A stretch of DNA of 28,568 nt from Bacteroidales bacterium (lineage in GTDB: Bacteria > Bacteroidota > Bacteroidia > Bacteroidales > Muribaculaceae). The notes below the pieces were generated by a model. That model made no database searches. It was given only the letters and a program-made list of their open reading frames with translations, and was not told where the DNA came from. Positions 9,032 through 15,800 of this stretch are shown here, in pieces (positions within the stretch are counted from its first letter, which is position 1; each line of letters opens with the position of its first letter). Both the position numbers and the translations under genes were made by a program. The stretch covers positions 1 through 28,568 of the forward strand of contig JAUNCU010000013.1 in NCBI GenBank assembly GCA_030526455.1, read 5' to 3'.

Positions 9032-9997
9032 CTATGGACGGATAGTGCCGCCTTGGGCTCGGCGGGTGCGGAACGGGCCGCCGGGATTGATGTGCACGGG
9101 GCCAGTGTTGCCGCCAGCGGGCACGGAATAATTGCGGCTATTGTCGCGGGCGTTGTAGATGATGGCCTCCACGATGTTGTGCAGCAAGCCACCCACGTCC
9201 ACCGAAACGGGCGCGCCAAAGAGTTTGAACGTGGGAGCCAAGATGGGCACGGTTTTCCAGGTGCGAGTATAGGGGTCGAAATAGCGCTGGGCACCCACCG
9301 CGAGGCTGAAATCGTCGGAGAACTCATAGTTGAGCGAACCGCCATACACGGCGCTCTGCATATATCCCATGCCAGCCACCGAATGATAGCGCTGGTCAAA
9401 ATAATACTGCCCAAAGGCATTCACACTCAGCCGTTCGCTCAGGCGGTAACTGCCATTGAGGTAGAGGCCGTAGTCGTTCCATGCCGAGCGGCCCATGTGA
9501 TACTTCACCCCGCTGGCACCCATCGCCACCGTAAGGCGGTCGGTGGGCATGATTCGGAAGCCCAGCGTGGCAGTGCCTATGTTGCCCAGCGCCGGCAGCG
9601 ACGTGCGGCTGCCGCTACCCACCACGCTCACCTGAGGGGTGAGACGCACGATTTCGCCACCGGCACTCCAGTCGCGGCTGAAAGGATTGCCACGGAAGTC
9701 GAAAGTAGTTTGGGTGGGCATCACCTGCGGATTGATGCTTAAGTCGGGCACCGTCTTCAGGCTGTCGGGCAGGAGCGAGAGTTTGTTGCTCAGCCTGAGC
9801 GGCTCGGGCGGCGTGTAGTTGCTCATCTTAGGCGTGATAATGTCGGGCGCAATAATGGACAACTGCGGCTTTAGCGCACTCCCCTGCCCCACCACCTTCA
9901 CAGGCTCAGGAGCAAAGCGAAAAGCGGAGTCGCTCTGGGCAAAACCACCCAAAGCCCCAGCCAACGCAACCACCACCATCAACACACGCCTAATCAT
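9032..9997 (-). CDS. Predicted outer-membrane beta-barrel protein, function unknown
   Basis: A 321-residue protein with a clear signal peptide (MIRRVLMVVVALAGALGGFAQ, cleavage after about residue 20). From about residue 105 it is rich in alternating aromatic/polar strands with glycines (for example SAVYGGSLNYEFSDDF and YLNGSYRLSERLSVNAF), the pattern of an outer-membrane beta-barrel. The proline-rich N-terminal part (about 22-95) has no recognisable motif, and the tail is Arg/Gly-rich, unlike a classical barrel ending in an aromatic residue. The ATG overlaps the stop codon of the upstream winged-helix ORF by 4 bp (ATGA), so translation may be coupled. I do not recognise the family well enough to name it. 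It could equally be a small porin-like or envelope-assembly protein. Confidence 0.75.
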   Translation of the reverse strand: MIRRVLMVVVALAGALGGFAQSDSAFRFAPEPVKVVGQGSALKPQLSIIAPDIITPKMSNYTPPEPLRLSNKLSLLPDSLKTVPDLSINPQVMPTQTTFDFRGNPFSRDWSAGGEIVRLTPQVSVVGSGSRTSLPALGNIGTATLGFRIMPTDRLTVAMGASGVKYHMGRSAWNDYGLYLNGSYRLSERLSVNAFGQYYFDQRYHSVAGMGYMQSAVYGGSLNYEFSDDFSLAVGAQRYFDPYTRTWKTVPILAPTFKLFGAPVSVDVGGLLHNIVEAIIYNARDNSRNYSVPAGGNTGPVHINPGGPFRTRRAQGGTIRP

Positions 9998-10209
9998 AAC
10001 GACATATCAATCAAAATCACCCACTCCCCATCATTATCCTTGCCATTTCTCGTCAGTATGCCCATTCTTTTAAGCACAGAAATGTCACGTTCTACTGTAC
10101 GCGCAGTCACCGACAAAGTCTCCGACATTTGCTTGGCAGAAATAGATGGATCCCTCATGATAAGCTTAACTATTTTCCCTTGACGCTCAGTTAGTTTAAT
10201 CTCCGACAT
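9994..10209 (-). CDS. Winged-helix/HTH segment, split-off C-terminus of an AlbA_2 regulator
   Basis: A 71-residue ORF whose core (LTERQGKIVKLIMRDP...VTARTVERDISVLKRMGIL) is a DeoR-like winged helix-turn-helix. This is the module normally fused to the C-terminus of AlbA_2/HATPase-type regulators. It lies in the same frame as the gene at 10213-11379 and is separated from it by a single TGA plus one codon. Its own ATG (10209) is 3 nt beyond that TGA, so it could be made by termination-reinitiation as a separate small DNA-binding protein, or the pair may be a gene broken by a point mutation. Its stop overlaps the start of the beta-barrel gene. The sequence itself shows no decay. Confidence 0.7.
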   Translation of the reverse strand: MSEIKLTERQGKIVKLIMRDPSISAKQMSETLSVTARTVERDISVLKRMGILTRNGKDNDGEWVILIDMSL

Positions 10210-10235
10210 ATGTCAGACTTTGTCTCCGACATTTG
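10118..10235. repeat. 14-bp direct repeat around the regulator split
   Basis: GTCTCCGACATTTG occurs at 10118-10131, inside the winged-helix coding region, and again at 10222-10235, at the end of the AlbA_2 ORF, 104 bp apart. A related CTCCGACAT lies at 10201-10209. It may be chance codon similarity (Met-Ser-Glu and Val-Gly-Asp codons) or a trace of local duplication. Confidence 0.4.
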
Positions 10236-11379
10236 AAGTATCAACGGATGCGTAGATAATGGTCTGGAATTGGGCTGGAGTTGAGCAAAATCTAGGTTTC
10301 AGTTCGTCTTTGTAGCCATTCAAAGCCTTTGTCTCATTGCAGATGCGAGATAGACCGCTGCCTCGCTTTTCCATGTAGCCGAGTTGCCCCATGACATCAG
10401 CAAGGATAGGGTTGCGTCGCTCAGATGACACGTTTTCAATATCAAGTTCTTGGATCAGCAGTCCGTTATACATACCACCAGGTGAAGTAATTGTAAGGCG
10501 GTCCTCATATATATCAAGATGCACCTCCCCTCCCATTACAGTGTAGTCGCGATGGATAAAATGATTTACCATTGCTTCCAAAACAGCCCTTTTCGCGTAC
10601 TCAAGTTTATTCTTCCGGCCATCAGGAAGTTTCTCCCAACCATTTCTAGTGTTGGACTTCACAAAGTTCATCGCTTCACGAAGTAACATGAGAATATTTC
10701 CAACGAATTCTGCATCGTTGATAGCGTCACCCTTACTTTTTCCCTCCCAACGAGTACAGTACAATCGGGATTGCCATAGTGGACAATCGTCCGCAAACAG
10801 ACCTCCAGCATTAGTCAAGTTGCCGTTGTTCGTAACTAGGCCAAAAGATATGAGATATTTCTTGTCCCATTCCTGTTTTGTACGTTTTTTGAACTCATTG
10901 GCAAGAATAATAAAGGAGAATTCATCTATCTTGTAATCGGTAAGCAAAGAGTCATAGGTCTTATTTGCCCCCTTCAACACAAGCCTAACCATCTGTTCGG
11001 CAGAAGCGGGCAAACTTTCATCGCCAATACGGACAAAAGCAACTCGTTGCCCATCGCCCACATAATAGTATGGGGTATAATTTCCTGGATGAACTACCAA
11101 TTGGAGAATATCTAATTCATCCAACTTGCGAGGAACCATCTCTACTTCTGGCAGAGGATCTAAATAGTCACGAATCTTGCAGCTGATGGACTCGCATACA
11201 GACTGAATATCTTCCAGTCCTTTAGAAACTCCATCGTCGTCAACACCAAAGAACAAAGAACCACCTTGCCCGTTAGCAAAAGCACTTACGCTCTTCAACC
11301 AACTTTTGGGCTTCTTCTCTTCAAGCATCAACTTAAAATCGTAGGCTGTGCATTCACTTATTAACTCGTTAATATTCAT
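10213..11379 (-). CDS. AlbA_2 / HATPase_c_4-type ATP-binding transcriptional regulator, C-terminally truncated
   Basis: A 388-residue protein. The N-terminal Schlafen AlbA_2 domain contains AFANGQGGSLFFGVDDDG (about 33-50). The C-terminal GHKL-like part has AVLEAMVNHFIHRDY and DRLTITSPGGMY (about 265-305), then RRNPILADVMGQLGYMEKRGSGL (about 320-345), hallmarks of this RecG-like/divergent ATP-binding family. Family members usually carry a fused winged helix, which here sits in frame just after a TGA at 10213-10215. The ORF opens with GTG at 11403, but the ATG at 11379 (MNINELISEC) matches usual family starts and is preferred. A TATATTTG box lies 50-60 bp upstream. These proteins are generally regulators of unknown ligand; the target is not evident. 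Base composition is more AT-rich than the neighbouring secreted-protein genes, which may indicate transfer. Confidence 0.85.
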   Translation of the reverse strand: MNINELISECTAYDFKLMLEEKKPKSWLKSVSAFANGQGGSLFFGVDDDGVSKGLEDIQSVCESISCKIRDYLDPLPEVEMVPRKLDELDILQLVVHPGNYTPYYYVGDGQRVAFVRIGDESLPASAEQMVRLVLKGANKTYDSLLTDYKIDEFSFIILANEFKKRTKQEWDKKYLISFGLVTNNGNLTNAGGLFADDCPLWQSRLYCTRWEGKSKGDAINDAEFVGNILMLLREAMNFVKSNTRNGWEKLPDGRKNKLEYAKRAVLEAMVNHFIHRDYTVMGGEVHLDIYEDRLTITSPGGMYNGLLIQELDIENVSSERRNPILADVMGQLGYMEKRGSGLSRICNETKALNGYKDELKPRFCSTPAQFQTIIYASVDTSNVGDKV

Positions 11380-11430
11380 TCTGGGTAAAGTTGTTTTTGA
11401 CACTGTTAATCAACTGCATTTTGATATTTG

Positions 11431-11438
11431 CAAATATA
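11431..11438 (-). promoter_or_regulatory. Predicted -7 box of the AlbA_2 gene
   Basis: The minus strand reads TATATTTG, a perfect TAnnTTTG -7 box, placing the transcript start near 11425 and leaving a leader of about 45 nt before the ATG at 11379. No clear TTTG -33 element is found at the expected distance. Confidence 0.55.
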
Positions 11439-11452
11439 ACAAATAAACTTTG

Positions 11453-11489
11453 CATGAGGAAATATCGCACCGAAATATCACGCCTCATG
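11453..11489. promoter_or_regulatory. Candidate operator: inverted repeat enclosing a 13-bp tandem repeat
   Basis: The arms CATGAGG (11453-11459) and CCTCATG (11483-11489) are perfect reverse complements. Between them GAAATATCGCACC and GAAATATCACGCC form a 13-bp tandem repeat (11459-11484, two mismatches). A third GAAATAT is at 11510. The element lies just upstream of the AlbA_2 -7 box, where an autoregulatory operator would be expected. Binding by the winged-helix protein is inference. Confidence 0.4.
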
Positions 11490-11621
11490 TGACATTTTTG
11501 GCGTTTCTTGAAATATACCGAACAGGCAGCGAAGAGGCTGATGGCTGATTTGGATCTACCTTTTTCCATAAAATGTTGATTTTTAGGTGGGGGAATGAGT
11601 GGTAATTGAAAAAAAAAATAC

Positions 11622-11629
11622 TAAATTTG
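11622..11629 (+). promoter_or_regulatory. Predicted -7 box for the rpsU transcript
   Basis: TAAATTTG matches the Bacteroidota -7 consensus. The transcript would start near 11635, leaving a leader of about 355 nt before rpsU. No good TTTG -33 box is visible upstream (the region is A-rich), so this is a moderate call. Confidence 0.45.
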
Positions 11630-11635
11630 CACCCG

Positions 11636-11992
11636 AAAACTGAAAGGAGGTTGATTTTTTCACCCATCAGAAATATAGACAGATCACATATAACCCCTTG
11701 ATTACAGGCCCATTCCGCTGGCCTGCATCGCACTGGAGCCACTCGCTACGAGAGGGGCGCAGATGGCGATGGAATATTCCGTGGCGGAACTTCAATTAAC
11801 ATTTATCATATAGATTGACCTCTTCACTTGCTGAAGCGGCAGTCCCCCGGCGAAAGGCATTGCTATGCCTGAAAACCGCTTTTTGTAGCGGCGCTGCCAC
11901 ACGCGCGCCCAGGGGCTTTCGGGCTCCACTACAAAACAGAAATCAATTTAAACAAACTAAATAATAACAAACAATTTAAACATTCTACAATT
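11636..11992 (+). ncRNA. Long structured 5' leader of rpsU
   Basis: Successive hairpins can be drawn by eye: CAGGCC/GGCCTG (11705-11725), CATCGC/GCGATG (11726-11771) enclosing CTCG/CGAG, TTCCG/CGGAA (11777-11789), CTTCA/TGAAG (11822-11836), AGGCAT/ATGCCT (11855-11870) and CCGCT/AGCGG (11876-11891). The outer pair GGCAG/CTGCC (11838-11898) encloses the last two. AAAGGAGG at 11643-11650, complementary to the 3' end of 16S rRNA, lies near the predicted 5' end, although rpsU itself has no Shine-Dalgarno. The region is GC-rich against AT-rich flanks and has no significant ORF (only a 16-codon ATG frame at 11763-11813). A ribosomal-protein leader controlling bS21 is the favoured reading; an independent small RNA is the alternative. 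Confidence 0.55.
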
Positions 11993-12184
11993 ATGATCGT
12001 AGTTCCAGTAAAAGAAGGCGAAAACATCGAACGCGCCCTTAAGAAATTCAAACGTAAATACGAAAAGACCGGTATCGTAAAAGAACTCCGTGCTCGTCAG
12101 CAATTCGACAAGCCATCGGTAATCAACCGCAAGAAAATGGCTAAGGCTGTTTACGTTCAGAAACTTCACCAAGTAGAAGACTAA
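11993..12184 (+). CDS. rpsU: 30S ribosomal protein bS21
   Basis: A 63-residue basic protein beginning MIVVPVKEGENIERALKKFK, the standard bS21 N-terminus, with the KRKYEKTGIVKELRARQ helix after it. The length is normal for Bacteroidota. bS21 binds the platform of the 30S subunit near the 3' end of 16S rRNA; in Bacteroidota it helps to hide the anti-Shine-Dalgarno sequence. The start codon is preceded by an A-rich stretch (TTTAAACATTCTACAATT) and no Shine-Dalgarno. The gene is monocistronic: a long structured leader lies upstream and a strong terminator begins 27 bp downstream. Confidence 0.97.
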   Translation: MIVVPVKEGENIERALKKFKRKYEKTGIVKELRARQQFDKPSVINRKKMAKAVYVQKLHQVED

Positions 12185-12210
12185 TCGCCTAGGGCAACAC
12201 TTAACCCATC

Positions 12211-12252
12211 AAAGCCGCATCTCCCCTCACAGGAGCATGCGGCTTTCCTTTT
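12211..12252 (+). terminator. Rho-independent terminator of rpsU
   Basis: AAAGCCGCAT (12211-12220) and ATGCGGCTTT (12237-12246) form a perfect 10-bp stem with an inner CTCC/GGAG pairing, followed by CCTTTT. It lies 27 bp after the rpsU stop codon. Confidence 0.9.
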
Positions 12253-12264
12253 ACCCCCCCAGGC

Positions 12265-12545
12265 GACGCCTAAATGGACCACGAATTAGGAGGGGAGAGA
12301 ATTAGCCACGAATTAGCACAAATTCTCACAAATTTATTTTTTGCTCCACGAATTATTTTCTTGGATGTGTGTGATTTTTTTATCAACGAATTATGCGAAT
12401 TTCACGAATTATTCTGTAGAATCTCGTTGAACCTTTAGCTCGAGCGTAGCTCAATCAGTGTGAGCCCTTAAAAATTTCTGTGTAATCTGCCAGACCAATG
12501 TGGGGCACCTCCGCTAGCCAAAGACTACCGCCTTAACTTCCAATC
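12265..12545. repeat. AT-rich intergenic repeat, copy A (upstream of the BspA-like gene)
   Basis: This gene-free stretch is made of degenerate CACGAATTA/CACAAATT units. The 45-bp segment 12298-12342 matches 18418-18462 at about 41 positions, and the distal part around TGTGGGGCA (12499-12507) followed by CCTTAACTTC (12531-12540) recurs near 18619-18660. The two copies therefore flank the BspA-like gene in direct orientation. No ORF, transposase or RNA gene is visible in it. Confidence 0.65.
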
Positions 12546-12645
12546 CATCCCGAGTGATGGCGCGCAGTTTTTTGCACACGGAACGGTAGTTTGTGCCAAA
12601 AACAGGGGTCGCTGCGCAAAAATTTTCACTTTTTTTACATATTAT

Positions 12646-12676
12646 TTTGCAACTCATATTTTTATTCCTATATTTG
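12646..12676 (+). promoter_or_regulatory. Promoter of the BspA-like gene
   Basis: TTTG at 12646-12649, a 19-bp spacer and TATATTTG at 12669-12676 give a textbook Bacteroidota housekeeping (sigma-ABfr type) promoter. Transcription would start near 12682, leaving an AT-rich leader of about 135 nt before the ATG at 12819. Confidence 0.8.
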
Positions 12677-12818
12677 CCCCGAATTAAAGAATCTGCTGTT
12701 CTCTCGAATACTATATTAGAATTGAATAGAATATGGATTTTACTGAACAGAATTTTTTATTTAACAACTTCAAAATACTATTTATATTTATAAACTCTTT
12801 TCTAAAATTTTTCTGTAT

Positions 12819-15800
12819 ATGAAAAAGATTTTATCATTCCTGATTTTTGCCCTGCTGGCTATCTCAGCATCAGCCATGGGCGAGACTTTTACCTCGGGAA
12901 AACTATCCTACACAGTGACCTACTATGGCACTAATGAAACGTATCCCGGCGTAGTGGTAAACGGATTTATTCCCAACCTTTTAGGAAGCGCTTCAAAGGA
13001 ACTTGAAATCCCCTCCACCGTCACCTACAATGGCAGCACCTACAGTGTTGTAGAAATTGCAGAAGGCGCCTTCGAGGAGCGCCCATTTTTGGAAACAGTC
13101 TCCATCGACTATGGTATGTACAGGGTGAACGCCAATGCCTTCAAGGGCTGCACCGCGCTCACCACAGTGAGGCTGCCAAGTTCGGTCAACAAGATTGGCG
13201 ACAATGCTTTTGCCAATTGCTCGGCGCTCACCACCGTGAGCATAGCCGTGCCCGATCCCACCAGCGGCACTTATTCCACAACAGCGTTCCCCAGCAACGC
13301 TGGCATGACACTCAATGTGCCTAAAACCAACCTCGATGCTCCGCAACTCTACCAAGGCATGGCGGCTTTCAGCAAGTTTGCCAACGTCGCATGCAGTTCG
13401 GAGGCTTACGACTTCCGCTTCAGCGACAACGGCCTGTTCTGCGTCACAAAAGCTCCAACCAAAATCAGTGTACTCCCTGGCGAAATCACCATGGTAGGCT
13501 ACAAGCAAATAGGTATCTCCTTCTCATCGGCAGGCTCTTTCGAACCTCTATGTGGCAGCGGATATTACACAAAAGCTGGCTACAAATACAAATTCACAGC
13601 CATCAGCAAAAATGCGTGCTGGGCTAACTACGAACTAACATCACTCGACTTATCGGCACTTCAATATTTGAAAGTAATTGGAGAGGAAGCATTTTACTAC
13701 TGCCGTAATCTCAGTTCAATAAATTTTCCCACCAATTCTTTAGAAGAAATATATGTAGAGAATCGTGCAATAAGTTCGCTCGGTGCAATAAGTGAAATTT
13801 TCGTTCCAAAAAATATAAGATTCTATGAAGACTTTCCTCCTTTTCATAGCTGTTCCATGAAAAGGATTAACGTCGCAGAGGACAGCGAACTTTACTCTTC
13901 GTTCGAGGGTTGCCTCTACGACAAAGACAAAACCACATTGTTACGCTGCCCCGGAGGCTATGAAGGTAGAACTATTGGGGGCAACACAGGTGTATTAGAC
14001 GTGTTTCCTTCAACCCTGACAAAAATAGGCTTTGCAGCAGTGACAAATTGTAGTAACATCACTCAAGTTAAGCTCCCTTATGGGGTTACAGCCATTAGTC
14101 AAAATGCATTTATTGGATGTACGTCTCTTCAATCGGTGAAATTGCCCAGTTCAACAAAATATATTAGTTCACGCGCATTTGAAGGATGTGACGCACTCAG
14201 CGAAGTTTTCATAGCCGTACCCGACCCCAGCAAAGGGAATTACTCCGACAGAGCCTTCCCTAATAATGCCGACTTGAAGTTCTATGTGCCAAAAACTAAT
14301 TCTGAGGTTATAGAGGCATACAGAGCACATGAGGCTTTCAGCAGATTTTCAACTAGTGACAAGATGGAGCGAAGCTCTAAAGCCAACGACTTTGAGCACG
14401 AAGATGGCGGCATGTTCTGCGTAACCAAAGCCGCCACTGATACTGAACCTGGAGAAGTGTCTATGGTAGGCTTCCAGCCCACCGCACAAGTAACCGACGG
14501 TGCATTCGTGCCCGCCTGCGGCGAAGGATTCTATACCTTCAGCGGCAAGAATTACAAATTAACTGAAATTAGCTATTATGCCTGTTATCAAAATTGGAAT
14601 ATCAGAACAGCAAATTTGGCAGCGCTGAAGTATCTCTCTGCTATAAAAAAATGGGCTTTCAACTTTAGTACACTCACCTCTATACAACTGCCTACCACAT
14701 CATACAACGAAAATCCAAAAATCACCTTAGAAGATTGGTCTTTCTGCATGACAGAATTCGAAACTGTCAATATCACTAAATACGTTTATGTGTCTTCGGC
14801 AGCATTTGCTGAAAGCAATCTCAATTGGTTTAATGTTGATGAAGAGAACTTATGGCACTCAGCATACGAAGGGATTCTTTTCGACAAAAACCTAACCGCT
14901 CTAATATGTTGTCCTACATATTACAATGCTGATGTGATAGATTTCTTGCCGTACACGATGAAATCAATTGAGTATAATGCTTTTAATAACTGCGAGAGAA
15001 TCAAAAAGATAAAAATCCCTTATGGCACAAAAACTATCGGAGAAGAAGCTTTCCTTTATTGCAGAAACCTAATATCCGCAAGCATTCCCAGTTCGGTAGA
15101 GAACATTGAAATAAATGCTTTTGACACGAATAGCCTGAAAGAGTTGTACATCGCAGCACCCAGCCCATTGCCCGGTTTCAAGGGCATCATGACTGAAAGA
15201 ATCGACGCTACATTATATGTGCCCAAAACAAATCCTGATGCTGTTGAACAATATCAAGCATTCGAACCTTGGAGTAACTATTTCTCCAGCATCGAGCAAA
15301 GTTCTAAGGCCAACGACTTTGAGCACGAAGATGGCGGTATGTTCTGCGTGGTTAAAAATCAAGATGGATATAATCTTGGCAAGGTGACCATGGTAGGCTT
15401 CCAGCCCACCGATCAGGTGACCGACGGCGCATTCGTGCCCGCCTGTGGCGAAGGACTGTACACATTTGGAGAAAATAGCTACAAGTTCACATCCATATGT
15501 GATCATGCATGTGATAACAACAAAGAAATCAAATCGGTTGACTTGTCAGCCCTCAAATATCTCTTCACCATCGGCACATACGCCTTTCACAAAGCCACGA
15601 ACCTCGCGTCCATCCAGTTGCCAATCACATCGATAAACAGGCCTAATGACATCTTAATCAAAGATATCGCATTGGCATGGACTAAAATCGAACAGATTGT
15701 GCTAACGAAAAATGTGAAAATAACATCTGAAGCATTTGAGAGTTGTCCTCTCAAGTGGATTGATGCAGTTGACGACCACTTATGGTATTCTTCCGACGAA

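Noticed and set aside
7288..9045. Long open frame (585 aa) on the plus strand opposite the M6 protease gene
   Set aside because: It is the antisense shadow of a GC-rich gene: rich in His, Ala, Val and Gly, no signal peptide or domain, and it runs past the protease promoter. The opposite strand has a complete catalytic motif.
11763..11813. 16-codon ATG frame within the rpsU leader
   Set aside because: Too short to support as a gene; it overlaps predicted stems. It is mentioned only as a possible leader peptide in the rpsU finding.
12435..12475. tRNA-like D-arm sequence (GTAGCTCAATC)
   Set aside because: No anticodon arm, T-arm (TTCGAAT-like) or acceptor stem can be built around it.
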